A stretch of 64,000 nucleotides of DNA from the NCBI GenBank assembly GCA_020719725.1, contig DYPU01000001.1, forward strand, positions 1 to 64,000, in the 5' to 3' direction. Shown here one piece after another: positions 51,615 through 60,675 of this stretch. The DNA comes from Anaerolinea sp. Its GTDB lineage: Bacteria > Chloroflexota > Anaerolineae > Anaerolineales > Villigracilaceae. Under the pieces are notes generated by a model. The model had not been told where the DNA came from. It did no database searches and saw nothing but the letters and a program-made list of their open reading frames with translations. A program made the position numbers and the translations under genes. The stretch's first letter is position 1. Each line of letters starts with the position of its first letter.

Positions 51615-52358
51615 ATGATTGATACCGACCTGACCCCCATAAAAGAAAATTCGCCTTTTGCTGTGCTTGCCAGAATGCGGCGTTTTGTCTGGCTGGCTTT
51701 TTTTGTCTTGTTTGCTTTTGGGACGGGCCTGGGAACCGGCTGGCTCATTTGGGGCCGCGCTGCGCCCCAAATGGCTGCCGTACCCACTGCCGAGACTCAA
51801 ATTCAGATTCCCGAAGAGCTGACCCGTTATGAGGTGCCGCTGGATGACGACCCGGTGCTTGGCCCCGCCGATGCGCCGATTACCCTGGTGGCGTTTAGCG
51901 ATTATCAATGCTCGTATTGTAAAAAATGGCACGAAAATGTTTTTAAGCAATTAATGGCTGAATATGAAGGTCAGATCCGCTTTATTTACCGCGATTTCCC
52001 GCTAAACCAGGTTCATCCGCAAGCCGCACCGGCTGCCCAAGCAGCTAATTGCGCCAACGAGCAAGGCGCTTTTTGGGAATATCATGATGCGCTTTTTAGT
52101 TATGCGTATGAAATGAATACGCAGGGCTTCGAGCAATATGCCCGTGACCTGAAATTGGATGTGGCGGCGTTTTTAACTTGTTTCAACTCTGGCAAATATG
52201 CCACTGAAGTGGATGCCGATTTGCAGTTTGCGGCCGGTTTTGGTGTTTCTTCCACCCCTACTTTTTTCTTAAACGGCATTCCGATTGTAGGCGCTCAGGC
52301 CTATACTGTTTTTAAGCAAATCATAGACCTGGAACTGGCCGGGAAATTACCAAAATAA
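51615..52358 (+). CDS. DsbA-family thiol:disulfide oxidoreductase, membrane-anchored
   Basis: The 247-residue protein has one membrane helix (about residues 24-45) and an extracytoplasmic thioredoxin-like domain. The active site CSYC is at Cys99-Cys102 (SDYQCSYCKKW); the DAPITLVAFSDYQC approach and the cis-Pro loop FGVSSTPTFFLNG are family-typical. LNQVHPQAAPAAQAANCANEQ is the helical insert. It probably forms or reshuffles disulfides in secreted proteins, several of which here carry paired Cys. The start is ATG 51615 on an apparently leaderless mRNA. The kinase gene starts 8 bases after its stop. Confidence 0.92.
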   Translation: MIDTDLTPIKENSPFAVLARMRRFVWLAFFVLFAFGTGLGTGWLIWGRAAPQMAAVPTAETQIQIPEELTRYEVPLDDDPVLGPADAPITLVAFSDYQCSYCKKWHENVFKQLMAEYEGQIRFIYRDFPLNQVHPQAAPAAQAANCANEQGAFWEYHDALFSYAYEMNTQGFEQYARDLKLDVAAFLTCFNSGKYATEVDADLQFAAGFGVSSTPTFFLNGIPIVGAQAYTVFKQIIDLELAGKLPK

Positions 52359-52366
52359 GGCAAGCC

Positions 52367-53032
52367 ATGAAAAAATTTGTTGCTGTCGCCGGGAATATTG
52401 GCGTGGGAAAATCTACTCTGGTTAATGGGCTGTGCGCGCGCCTGGGCTGGCAGCCGTTTTACGAGCCGGTTGCTGAAAATCCCTACCTGGCAGATTTTTA
52501 CGCAGATATGGCCTCCTGGGCCTTTCACTCACAGATTTTCTTTCTGACGCATCGTTTGCGCTCACACCATGCAATTTCATCTCATCCAACCTCGGTTATT
52601 CAAGACCGCAGTGTCTACGAAGATTCTGAAATTTTTGCCCAAAACCTGTATTTACAGAGATATATAACTCCGCGTGACTACCAGACCTATCGCGAACTGT
52701 ATCAGACGGCGATGGATTTCCTGCCACCGCCCGACCTGGTGATTTACTTGCGCGCCTCCGTGCCGACTCTACTCCAGCGCATTGCCCGGCGCGGACGCGA
52801 CTATGAACTTACAATCAGCGCCGACTACCTCGAAAGCCTGAACGGCCTATACGAGAACTGGATTTCCAACTTTACCCTTTGCCCGGTACTAACCGTCCCG
52901 GCAGATGACCTGGATTATGTGGCCCATGCCGGACATTTGAACCTGATCGTCCGCAAGGTGGACGAAAAGCTGACCGGGCGTGAAGAAGTGGTCTTTGATC
53001 CCGAAGAAGTTGCCCGCGCCGCCGAAGATTAG
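52367..53032 (+). CDS. Deoxynucleoside kinase
   Basis: The 221-residue P-loop kinase has Walker A GNIGVGKST (residues 9-17), the substrate words FYEPVAENPYLADFY and IQDRSVYEDSEIFA (DRS motif), and the lid RRGRDYEL. These mark the dGK/dCK family, which phosphorylates deoxyadenosine, deoxyguanosine or deoxycytidine for salvage. It is a functional companion to the nucleoside importer and SurE. ATG follows AAGG; probably cotranscribed with the DsbA-like gene. Confidence 0.92.
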   Translation: MKKFVAVAGNIGVGKSTLVNGLCARLGWQPFYEPVAENPYLADFYADMASWAFHSQIFFLTHRLRSHHAISSHPTSVIQDRSVYEDSEIFAQNLYLQRYITPRDYQTYRELYQTAMDFLPPPDLVIYLRASVPTLLQRIARRGRDYELTISADYLESLNGLYENWISNFTLCPVLTVPADDLDYVAHAGHLNLIVRKVDEKLTGREEVVFDPEEVARAAED

Positions 53033-53072
53033 AAAAGGCCCTAAGGATGTACCATCCTTAGGGCCTTTTCTT
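53033..53072. terminator. Bidirectional terminator between kinase and gdhA
   Basis: A 17-bp perfect stem, AAAAGGCCCTAAGGATG at 53033-53049 with 53053-53069, loop TAC; T-rich on both strands. Confidence 0.92.
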
Positions 53073-53088
53073 TTAGCGGAATGGGGGG

Positions 53089-54375
53089 TTAGACCCAGCC
53101 GCGCAACTGCATGGCCTTGACCACGCGGTCGATGGCAACCATGTAGGCCGCTTCGCGCATGTAGACTTTCTGCTTAAGCGACATACCCAAAACGCCATGG
53201 AAAGCCTGCGTCATTTTAGTGTCGAGCTTTTGCAGAACTTCATCTTTTGTCCAGTAGAAGTTCATATCATTTTGAACCGATTCAAAGTAAGAAGTTGTCA
53301 CACCGCCAGCATTGCACAAAAAGTCGGGAATATCGAAAATGCCGTTGGCTTTAAAGAATTCGTCGGCCTCGGGGGTACAAGGGCCATTGGCCCCTTCTGC
53401 CACAATTTTGACGTTCTTTGACATCTTTTGCACCGTTTCGCCATTGACATGGCCTTCAATGGCTGCTGGAATGAGCACGTTGCAGTCTTTCTCTATCCAT
53501 TTTTCGCCGTCTTCGCGGATATAACCGGCGGCTTCGGCCTTGGTCTTGTCAATTGTGCCATACTGATCCACAATCGTCAGCAAAAAGCGCGGATCAACCC
53601 CGTCTTTGTGGCTATAAGTGTACGAAGTCTTATCGTTACGATCCCAGCAAGAGACACAAGCCACTTTGCCGCCCAGCATTTCCACAAAACCAATCGCGGC
53701 GTATTGGCTAACATTTCCAAACCCTTCAATCGCTGCCACCGATTTCTTGGGGTCAATGCCCAAGTGTTTCATCGCTTCGCGCACGGTATAGATGACGCCA
53801 TAACCGGTCGCTTCGGTGCGGCCCTCAGAGCCGCCGCCGCCCAGCGGTTTACCGGTAAAGACACCCGGAGTGTATTCACCGTTCAGCCTGGAATATTCAT
53901 CCATCATCCAGCCCATCATCTGCGGGGTAGTACCAACATCCGGGGCCGGAACATCCTGGCGTGGGCCAATATTCTTCCACATATTCTGCACCCAGCCGCG
54001 GCACAGGCGTTCTTTTTCGGTTGTCGAAAGCGTGGACGGGTCTACAATGATGCCACCCTTGCCGCCGCCCAATGGAATATCGGCTACAGCGCATTTCCAT
54101 GTCATCCAGGTTGCCAGGGCGCGGACTGTATCGAAAGTTTCAGACGGGTGAAAGCGAATACCGCCTTTGTTCGGGCCGCGCGCGTCGTTATGTTGGACGC
54201 GGAAACCCTGGAAGACACGCAAGGACCCATCATCCATGCGCACCGGAATGCGGAAGGAAAACTCACGCATCGGCCAGCGCAGGACTTCCGCAATTTGCGG
54301 GTCCAGATTCAACAGTTTGGAAACACCATCAAACTGCTTCTGCGCCATTTCAAAGGCATTGATTTGACCAGACAT
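53089..54375 (-). CDS. gdhA: Glutamate dehydrogenase (Glu/Leu/Phe/Val family)
   Basis: The 428-residue enzyme has the substrate site GGIRFHPSE and the catalytic Lys in PLGGGKGGIIVDP, the Rossmann motif EGFGNVSQYAAI, and the C-terminal FLCNAGGVTTSYFE. It interconverts glutamate and 2-oxoglutarate with ammonia. It is likely the assimilation or catabolic link between carbon and nitrogen. ATG 54375 follows GGAGATG. The 213-base leader carries a terminator-like hairpin and a palindrome (separate entries), which suggests regulated expression. Confidence 0.96.
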   Translation of the reverse strand: MSGQINAFEMAQKQFDGVSKLLNLDPQIAEVLRWPMREFSFRIPVRMDDGSLRVFQGFRVQHNDARGPNKGGIRFHPSETFDTVRALATWMTWKCAVADIPLGGGKGGIIVDPSTLSTTEKERLCRGWVQNMWKNIGPRQDVPAPDVGTTPQMMGWMMDEYSRLNGEYTPGVFTGKPLGGGGSEGRTEATGYGVIYTVREAMKHLGIDPKKSVAAIEGFGNVSQYAAIGFVEMLGGKVACVSCWDRNDKTSYTYSHKDGVDPRFLLTIVDQYGTIDKTKAEAAGYIREDGEKWIEKDCNVLIPAAIEGHVNGETVQKMSKNVKIVAEGANGPCTPEADEFFKANGIFDIPDFLCNAGGVTTSYFESVQNDMNFYWTKDEVLQKLDTKMTQAFHGVLGMSLKQKVYMREAAYMVAIDRVVKAMQLRGWV

Positions 54376-54412
54376 ATTTCATCTCCTATAACGGGTAGTG
54401 AATATGATGATA

Positions 54413-54451
54413 AAAAAATATAAGCGGGCTACCGGATCGGAAGCCCGCTTA
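54413..54451 (-). terminator. Terminator-like hairpin in the gdhA leader (attenuator or gatB terminator)
   Basis: AAGCGGGCT (54422-54430) pairs with AGCCCGCTT (54442-54450). On the minus strand ATATTTTTTT follows. It lies 139 bases past the gatB stop but only about 40 bases before gdhA. A weak promoter TTGACT-N17-TAACCT (54541-54513) lies upstream of it, so it could be an attenuator of gdhA. Confidence 0.7.
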
Positions 54452-54482
54452 ATTGACGAGGAATGTGATAGATACAAATCAT

Positions 54483-54494
54483 GTGATTAATCAC
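54483..54494. promoter_or_regulatory. 12-bp perfect palindrome upstream of gdhA
   Basis: GTGATTAATCAC is a perfect palindrome in the gatB-gdhA gap. It resembles a regulator half-site pair but does not match FNR or CRP spacing. Confidence 0.3.
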
Positions 54495-54588
54495 CTTTGC
54501 TCATGCCCCTTAAGGTTACATGAGATTGAAGGCCGAGTCAATATGAGACTCGTCACTTGTTTGGCTGTGATTTGTCAGACAAAAACAA

Positions 54589-56037
54589 TTATCCCAATTC
54601 CTTCATCAGCCGCTCCCGCACCACCTGCGGATTGGCCTTTCCGCCCGCCTTGCGCATCACCTGCCCGAACAGGAAGTTTGCGACCGTCAACTTCCCGGCC
54701 CGGTAACTGTCCACCTCGCCAGGGTTTTCGGCCAGGGTCTCGGTCACCAGCTGCGCAATCAGGTCGCCGTCTGAAACCTGGGTCAGGCCCTTGGCCGCCA
54801 CAATCTCGGCCGCTTTTTGTCCGCTCGCGAACATCTCGACCAGCACCGTTTTGGCGGTTGCCTGGTTGATTTCGCCATCGGCAACCATTTTTAACAAAGC
54901 CGCCAAGTCTTGGGGATCGACTTTTGGCGAGGCGAATCCCGTTCCCGAAGCGTTGACCAGCGAAAGAAGTTCCCCCGTTATCCAGGCAAAAGCGGAGCGC
55001 ACCGCAACCGGGCCGGATTCGGTTACCCGCTCAAAATACTCACCCAGGGCAGCCTCCTCCGCCAGGAAAGCGGATTCAGAAAAGCTCAGGCCGAAATCGC
55101 GCTGGTAGCGGTTGGCCCGCGCAATTGGCAGTTCCGGCAAAGCGGCCCTGACCCGCTCGACCCAGTCCGCGCTGACGCGCAACGGAGGCAGGTCCGGCTC
55201 GGGAAAGTAGCGGTAATCGTGGGCATCTTCCTTCGAACGCTGGCTGTACGTGGCCTGGGCCGCCTCATCCCAGCCGACAGTTTCCTGGGCCACCTGTCCG
55301 CCGCTGGTGAGCACCTGCTCGTGGCGTTGAATCTCATAGGCCACACCCCGTTCCAGGGCGCGGAACGAGTTCAGGTTCTTGATTTCGACTTTGGTGCCAA
55401 ATGCTTCCTGTCCAATGGGCCGGATCGAGATATTCGGTTCGATGCGCATGACGCCCTTCTCCATATCGCCGGAGTTAACGCCCAGCGCCCGCACCAGCGC
55501 CCGCAGCGCCATTGCATAAACGCGCACTTCCTCGGCCGAGCGAAAATCAGGCTCGGTGACAATTTCCAGCAGCGGTACCCCAGCCCGGTTCAAATCGACC
55601 AGGCTGTAGGGTTGAGCGGCCCCTTCAGGTTCGACATGGGTCAACTTACCGGTATCTTCCTCCAAATGCACCCGCCGAATTCGGATCACCTTTTCGCCGA
55701 GCGAGGTTTGCAGGGTGATTTTGCCATATTCGGCCAGCGGCTGCTCGTATTGTGAAATCTGGTAGCCTTTGGGAATATCGGGGTAGAAGTAATTTTTGCG
55801 CGCAAAAATGCTGATTGGGTTGACCGCGCATTCCAGGGCCAGCGCCACCCGCAAGGCATATTCGACGGCTTTCTCATTAACCACCGGCAGCGTTCCGGGA
55901 TGTCCAGCGCAGATCGGGCAAACAGCGGTATTGGGTGGCGCGGAAACGGAATCGACGACCGGGCAGGCGCAAAACATTTTCGATTGCGTTTGCATTTCGA
56001 TGTGGACTTCAAGGCCAATCACAGGTTCGTAGTTCAT
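54589..56037 (-). CDS. gatB: Aspartyl/glutamyl-tRNA amidotransferase subunit B
   Basis: The 482-residue protein has the GatB start [15 protein letters not shown], the Cys pairs in MFCACPVV and [11 protein letters not shown] (a zinc site found in many GatB proteins), and the kinase-like catalytic region. The C-terminal tail domain binds tRNA. With GatA and GatC it amidates misacylated Glu-tRNA-Gln or Asp-tRNA-Asn. gatA and gatC are not adjacent. No strong ribosome binding site is visible. Confidence 0.96.
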   Translation of the reverse strand: MNYEPVIGLEVHIEMQTQSKMFCACPVVDSVSAPPNTAVCPICAGHPGTLPVVNEKAVEYALRVALALECAVNPISIFARKNYFYPDIPKGYQISQYEQPLAEYGKITLQTSLGEKVIRIRRVHLEEDTGKLTHVEPEGAAQPYSLVDLNRAGVPLLEIVTEPDFRSAEEVRVYAMALRALVRALGVNSGDMEKGVMRIEPNISIRPIGQEAFGTKVEIKNLNSFRALERGVAYEIQRHEQVLTSGGQVAQETVGWDEAAQATYSQRSKEDAHDYRYFPEPDLPPLRVSADWVERVRAALPELPIARANRYQRDFGLSFSESAFLAEEAALGEYFERVTESGPVAVRSAFAWITGELLSLVNASGTGFASPKVDPQDLAALLKMVADGEINQATAKTVLVEMFASGQKAAEIVAAKGLTQVSDGDLIAQLVTETLAENPGEVDSYRAGKLTVANFLFGQVMRKAGGKANPQVVRERLMKELG

Positions 56038-56082
56038 AAAATAATTCCCGTAGGGCCGCCGGTTGGATTGCCCCTACTCAAT

Positions 56083-56853
56083 TTATTTAAATTTTGGCGT
56101 CCGCTTTTCGATAAAGGCGGTTACGCCTTCTTTATGTTCCTGGGTTTTTCCGGCAATTTCTTGAATTTGACCTTCATATTCCAAAACTTGCTCCAGATTG
56201 GGTAAAACGGCCTTGTTATAAAGCCGCTTACTTAACCCATAGGCGCTTACCGGCCCTTTGGATAGTTCTGCCGCGAAGGCGGTTGTCTCTTTGTGCAGGT
56301 CTTCCAAAAGGTAAACCCGGTTGACCAATCCCCATTCGAGTGCTTTTTCAGCGCCGATGGGCTGATTACTAAAGGTAAATTCCAATGCGCGCCCCAGGCC
56401 AATCAGCGTTGGTAGGAGTAGCGAAACCCCCGAATCGGGGGCCAGCCCAATCCCATTGAACCCGACCACGAAACGGGCCGTATCAGCCGCGAAGCGCAGG
56501 TCACAGGCCAGGGCAATTCCTAGCGAGGCTCCGGCGCATGGGCCGTTGATGGCCGCGATGACGGGTTTCTCGATCTGGCGGATTTGCAGGACCAGCGGGT
56601 TATAGGTTTGGCGCAAATGCTCAAGGTACGAGAGTGTTTCTCCACCCGCCAGGATTTCTTCAATAGCTTGTCCGGCCCCAAAGACGCGGTCTGCGCCAGT
56701 TAATAAGATGACCCTGGTTTGGGAATCTTTGGCGGCCTGCTTGAAAGCGGTTTGCAGTTCGGCGATCAGCGCCAGGTTGAAAGCATTTGCTTTTGGGCGG
56801 TCAATTGTTAGAGTCAAGATGCTGTTTGTCAGGTCTGAACGTACTAGGGCCAT
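56083..56853 (-). CDS. Crotonase-family enoyl-CoA hydratase/isomerase (PaaG-like)
   Basis: The 256-residue crotonase has oxyanion-hole segments DRVFGAGQAIEEIL and AAINGPCAGASLGIALACDL. In the catalytic region FNGIGLAPDSGVSLLLP, an Asp replaces the hydratase Glu. The LAPDSG pattern is that of PaaG-like isomerases of phenylacetate or related ring degradation, but no paa cluster surrounds it. It differs from the crotonase at 8950, which retains the hydratase Glu. ATG follows GAGG. Confidence 0.87.
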   Translation of the reverse strand: MALVRSDLTNSILTLTIDRPKANAFNLALIAELQTAFKQAAKDSQTRVILLTGADRVFGAGQAIEEILAGGETLSYLEHLRQTYNPLVLQIRQIEKPVIAAINGPCAGASLGIALACDLRFAADTARFVVGFNGIGLAPDSGVSLLLPTLIGLGRALEFTFSNQPIGAEKALEWGLVNRVYLLEDLHKETTAFAAELSKGPVSAYGLSKRLYNKAVLPNLEQVLEYEGQIQEIAGKTQEHKEGVTAFIEKRTPKFK

Positions 56854-56943
56854 GTGCGCCTCGTTGTTGTCGAGATTTGAAATTCGGGATTCGCGCCTGA
56901 GTTAAGACACGAATCCCGAACAAGGTGGCGGAATCACTGGATG

Positions 56944-57309
56944 TTATTCCAGAACGTCCAGATCGTCATCGTCCGAATCGTCGGCGTCAATTTCGAGCTG
57001 CACATCATCGCGTTCGATGTGCAGCCAGAGCAAGAGTACTTGTCCGTCATCGGTTTCAACGGAGCGGGCCGCCAGAATGGGAACGTATTCTTCCAGCCCA
57101 ACCTCGTTGCGGTAGTGCAGGTTGATGTTTTCTCTTTTATTCCAGCGTCGGTAACAGCGTTCCACCAGCGCCGGGCCGTTAAAGGTACGTAGGCGGGTTA
57201 GGGCTGCAAATGAAAAAATATTGGTTTCGTTGAGTCCAAGCGCCCAGCCATCTTGCACCGGTTCAAAAAGTGGGGTGGGGCCTTCGATGATTGTGATTCT
57301 ATCTTCCAT
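56944..57309 (-). CDS. Small acidic protein of unknown function
   Basis: The 121-residue protein ends in a very acidic tail (ADDSDDDDLDVLE). Its body has EGPTPLFEPVQDGWALGLNE, RTFNGPALVERCYRRW and NLHYRNEVGLEEYVP. I do not recognise a family. The GPALVERCY block and the WALGL start look conserved rather than random. ATG 57309 follows GAAGGA. It lies between the crotonase and the divergent nuo operon and has its own frame with good coding character. Confidence 0.7.
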   Translation of the reverse strand: MEDRITIIEGPTPLFEPVQDGWALGLNETNIFSFAALTRLRTFNGPALVERCYRRWNKRENINLHYRNEVGLEEYVPILAARSVETDDGQVLLLWLHIERDDVQLEIDADDSDDDDLDVLE

Positions 57310-57484
57310 AGTAGATTTTCCTTCAAGAATGGCGCGATGATACCATAAGTGCGGGCGGTTTTGGATGCGCTATTGGCTCAATGGACAGGATTCTGGCGGT
57401 GGGTGGTGGGGATGCGGCTTAAAATCGAGATGAAGATGGTCATCAATATCGCATTGATTATCTATAATTAATGCTTTGTGAAAA

Positions 57485-57513
57485 TTAACACTGATATTAT
57501 CTTATGTTATACT
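57485..57513 (+). promoter_or_regulatory. Sigma-A promoter of the nuo operon
   Basis: TTAACA at 57485-57490, 17 bases, TATACT at 57508-57513; nuoA starts 43 bases later with TTTTGGAG as ribosome binding site. The rest of the 247-base gap upstream shows nothing clear. Confidence 0.8.
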
Positions 57514-57556
57514 TTGGGGGTTCTATCCCCTAAAAAAAATCCTTTTGGAGTTGCCT

Positions 57557-57928
57557 ATGTTGCTCGAATATGCCGCGATTGCAACCATGATTTTTGTCAC
57601 CACGCTGGTTGCGGTGATTGCGATTGTGCTGGGTTCGTTGTTTGGCCCGAAGCGCCCCTCTGCCAAGAAGATGATGCCGTACGAATCGGGTATGAACCCG
57701 ATTGGGCCAGGTACGCGCCGGATTCCGGTGCGGTTTTACCTGATTGCGGTTCTCTTTATTCTGTTTGATATTGAAGTAGTGTTTTTTATCCCCTGGGCTT
57801 TGATTTTTAATGATTTTGTTAAACAAGGCGATGGGGTTTTTGTTTTTGTTGAAATGGTCACGTTTATTAGCATTTTACTGGTCGGTTACATCTACGCCTG
57901 GAAGAAGGGAGCGTTGGAATGGGAATAG
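57557..57928 (+). CDS. nuoA: NADH-quinone oxidoreductase subunit A
   Basis: The 123-residue membrane subunit has three helices, with the family loop [22 protein letters not shown] and the word [16 protein letters not shown]. It sits at the membrane-arm base of complex I. ATG 57557 follows TTTTGGAG; a TTG 12 bases earlier is less likely. It overlaps nuoB by 10 bases. Confidence 0.95.
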   Translation: MLLEYAAIATMIFVTTLVAVIAIVLGSLFGPKRPSAKKMMPYESGMNPIGPGTRRIPVRFYLIAVLFILFDIEVVFFIPWALIFNDFVKQGDGVFVFVEMVTFISILLVGYIYAWKKGALEWE

Positions 57929-58401
57929 AGCAGAAACTTGGCAATATGGGTGTGGTAACGGCTCGCCTGGAAGATGTGGTGAACTGGAGCCGCACCAATG
58001 CAATGTGGCCGATGCTGTTTGGTTTGGCCTGTTGCGCCATTGAGATGATGTCGGCCCAGTCAGCTAATCATGACATGAGTCGCTTTGGGATGGAGTTGAT
58101 GCGTCCCAGCCCGCGCCAGAGTGACCTGATGATTGTGGCCGGGCGCGTTAGCCGTAAAATGGCCCCCGTCTTGCGGCGTTTGTACGACCAGATGCCCGAC
58201 CCAAAGTGGGTGGTGGCGATGGGCGATTGCGCTTCTTGCGGGGGTGTTTTTAATAACTATGCGGTTGTGCAAGGCGTGGATGAGGTGGTTCCGGTGGATG
58301 TGTATGTTGCGGGATGTCCGCCGCGCCCCGAAGCGTTGATTCATGGGATTGTGACGTTGCACGAAAAGGTGCGTAAAGAGAAATTTAAGGATTGGGCCTA
58401 A
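57919..58401 (+). CDS. nuoB: NADH-quinone oxidoreductase subunit B
   Basis: The 160-residue subunit holds cluster N2, with Cys ligands in [24 protein letters not shown] and [27 protein letters not shown] is the family landmark. It passes electrons to quinone near subunit D. Translational coupling to nuoA is likely from the overlap. Confidence 0.97.
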   Translation: MGIEQKLGNMGVVTARLEDVVNWSRTNAMWPMLFGLACCAIEMMSAQSANHDMSRFGMELMRPSPRQSDLMIVAGRVSRKMAPVLRRLYDQMPDPKWVVAMGDCASCGGVFNNYAVVQGVDEVVPVDVYVAGCPPRPEALIHGIVTLHEKVRKEKFKDWA

Positions 58402-58403
58402 CT

Positions 58404-58916
58404 ATGAGCGACACATTAAAAGGCTATCAGGAACGTTTGGCGCAGGCTTTTGATGGGAAAATGAGCGAATTTGCCGGTGAAGTGAGTGTGTTTGTGCCCG
58501 CCCAGAAAATTGAAGCGGCAGCGCGCATGATTCATGATGAATTTGGGTTCAAATTCTTATCTTTTGTTAGCGCAGTCGATTATTGGCCCGCAGAAAAACC
58601 CCGTTTTCATGCGATTTATCGCTTTACTGCCATCGAACAAAAGCTAACCTTGAATGTGCGCGTGCCTGTACCGGGCATTTCTCCCAGTTTGCCAACCCTT
58701 GAGCCGGTGTACCACAATGCTAATTGGCACGAACGCGAAATCTTTGATATGTTTGGCATCAACTTTGAAGGTCATTCGGATATGCGCCGAATTTTGATGC
58801 CCGCCGATTGGCAGGGACATCCTCAGCGCAAAGATTATCCTTTGGGCTATGAAGAGCCGCAATACTCCTTTAATTTTGATGAAATCGCTGCGCGCAAGCC
58901 GCGCGGCAAGGAGTAG
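58404..58916 (+). CDS. nuoC: NADH-quinone oxidoreductase subunit C
   Basis: The 170-residue hydrophilic subunit has the 30-kDa signature [20 protein letters not shown] and [26 protein letters not shown]. It is a separate protein, not fused to NuoD as in Escherichia coli. ATG at 58404 is 2 bases after the nuoB stop. It helps form the peripheral arm. Confidence 0.95.
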   Translation: MSDTLKGYQERLAQAFDGKMSEFAGEVSVFVPAQKIEAAARMIHDEFGFKFLSFVSAVDYWPAEKPRFHAIYRFTAIEQKLTLNVRVPVPGISPSLPTLEPVYHNANWHEREIFDMFGINFEGHSDMRRILMPADWQGHPQRKDYPLGYEEPQYSFNFDEIAARKPRGKE

Positions 58917-58921
58917 AGGCC

Positions 58922-60151
58922 ATGACACAGATTCAAGAAGTCTCGCTCGACGAAATTCGCCACTTGGTTTCAGATCGAGCCATCAGCGGTGAGACGATGC
59001 TGCTCAACATGGGGCCACAGCATCCTTCCACCCATGGCGTTTTGCGTTTATTGCTGGAATTGGACGGCGAAACCGTTGTCAATTGCATTCCCGATATCGG
59101 CTTTTTGCACACCGGCATCGAAAAAAATATGGAAGCCAAGACCTACCAAAAGGCCGAGGTGATGACCGATCGTATGGATTACATGAATACGGTTGGCAAC
59201 AACTTCACCTACAGCCTCGCGGTTGAAAAATTGATCGGACTGGATGTGCCGCCACGCGCCCAAGCCTTGCGCGTCATTTTGGCTGAACTGACCCGCATTC
59301 AGTCACATTTGGTCTGGCTGGGTACTTCCGCGCTGGATGTAGCGGCCATGTCGGTTTTCCTTTACTGTTTCCGTGAGCGTGAGGAAGTTCTTCACATCAT
59401 GGAACTGGTTTCTGGTCAGCGCATGATGACCACCTACATTCGCCCTGGCGGTGTCTGGCGCGATGTACCAGTGGAGTTTGAAAAAGCGGTTCGAGATTTT
59501 CTAAAAATAATTCCCCAACGCATTGACGAATACGAGGCGATGCTTACAAAGAATCCGCTTTTTCTTGACCGCACATTAGGAATTGGGCCAATCTCTGCTG
59601 AAGACGCTACCAACTGGGGCTTGACCGGCGCAACCTTACGCGCTTCGGGCGTCAACTACGACTTGCGCCGCTTTGCCCCATATTCGGGCTACGAGCAATA
59701 TGATTTTGATGTGCCGTTGCGTACTGAGGGGGATGTCTACGCCCGGTACATTGTCCGCATGGAAGAGATGCGCCAATCGGTTCGAATCATTCAGCAGGCT
59801 TTGGACAAACTACCTTTGGGGCCGGTGCGCTCCAATAATCACAAATTTGTCCCCCCGCCGCGTTCTGAGATCGGCACCAGCATGGAAGCGCTGATTCACC
59901 ACTTCAAGCTATGGACCGAAGGTTTTAGCGCGCCGCAAGGCTCTGTTTATGTGGCGACAGAATCACCGCGCGGTGAGTTGGGCTGCTACCTGGAAAGCGA
60001 CGGCGGCCCCAAACCCTACCGTGTTCACTTTCGCACCCCGTCTTTTGACAATTTGCAAGTTTTGCCGTTTTTGTCCAAGGGTTTTCTGGTAGCCGATCTG
60101 GTTGCCATCGTTGGCTCAGTGGACATTGTTTTGGGAGATATTGACCGATGA
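58922..60151 (+). CDS. nuoD: NADH-quinone oxidoreductase subunit D
   Basis: The 409-residue 49-kDa subunit has LNMGPQHPSTHGVLRLLLEL (the quinone-site His motif) and PDIGFLHTGIEKNMEAKT. The C-terminal IVGSVDIVLGDIDR is the family end. It forms the quinone pocket with NuoB. It overlaps nuoE by 4 bases. Confidence 0.97.
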   Translation: MTQIQEVSLDEIRHLVSDRAISGETMLLNMGPQHPSTHGVLRLLLELDGETVVNCIPDIGFLHTGIEKNMEAKTYQKAEVMTDRMDYMNTVGNNFTYSLAVEKLIGLDVPPRAQALRVILAELTRIQSHLVWLGTSALDVAAMSVFLYCFREREEVLHIMELVSGQRMMTTYIRPGGVWRDVPVEFEKAVRDFLKIIPQRIDEYEAMLTKNPLFLDRTLGIGPISAEDATNWGLTGATLRASGVNYDLRRFAPYSGYEQYDFDVPLRTEGDVYARYIVRMEEMRQSVRIIQQALDKLPLGPVRSNNHKFVPPPRSEIGTSMEALIHHFKLWTEGFSAPQGSVYVATESPRGELGCYLESDGGPKPYRVHFRTPSFDNLQVLPFLSKGFLVADLVAIVGSVDIVLGDIDR

Positions 60152-60675
60152 GTAGCGTTGACAACATCCCGAATCTTTTACGGGACAAATATCCCGAAGA
60201 AGTACAGGCCATTTTCGCCAAATATCCCATCAAACGCTCGGCGGTAATGCCCCTGCTCTACCTGGCCCAGCGCGAAGCAGGGTACATCACCAAAGAAAGC
60301 ATGGCTGAAATTGCCACCCTGCTGGAACTTGATACGACTGAAGTAGCCGCTATTGTCGGTTTTTACAGCATGTATCACGATGAAAAAGCGGGCAAGTATC
60401 GCATTCAGGTTTGCACCGATATTTCCTGTGCTTTGCGCGGCGCAGATAAGTTTTTGGAGCATCTTTGCCAGAATATCGGCATCAAAGTAGGCGAGACCAC
60501 GCCCGATGGCTTGGTGACGATTGAAGAAGTCAAATGCCTGGCCGGGTGTGATAAAGCCCCCATGTTCCAATTACAGGATGGCGATCAAGTCTCTTACCAT
60601 GAGAATATGACCGTTGATAAAACAATGGAATTGGTTGAAGCGCTTAAAAAGGCTAATTTGGAGGTGAAAGAATGA
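60148..60675 (+). CDS. nuoE: NADH-quinone oxidoreductase subunit E
   Basis: The 175-residue 24-kDa subunit holds cluster N1a with four Cys ligands: Cys89 and Cys94 (CTDISC), Cys130 and Cys134 (CLAGC). It is part of the NADH-oxidising module. ATGA overlap with nuoD and a 4-base overlap with nuoF show tight coupling. Confidence 0.96.
   Translation: MSSVDNIPNLLRDKYPEEVQAIFAKYPIKRSAVMPLLYLAQREAGYITKESMAEIATLLELDTTEVAAIVGFYSMYHDEKAGKYRIQVCTDISCALRGADKFLEHLCQNIGIKVGETTPDGLVTIEEVKCLAGCDKAPMFQLQDGDQVSYHENMTVDKTMELVEALKKANLEVKE

Noticed and set aside
53428-54423. Long plus-strand open frame opposite gdhA (331 codons)
   Set aside because: It is a shadow of the high-confidence gdhA gene, with His/Arg-rich composition and no recognisable domain.
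54483-54494. Palindrome GTGATTAATCAC as an FNR or CRP site
   Set aside because: The half-sites are only two bases apart, not the spacing of FNR (4) or CRP (6); it is listed only as an unnamed palindrome.
54910-55755. Plus-strand open frame of 281 codons within gatB
   Set aside because: Antisense shadow of gatB with no coding signature of its own.
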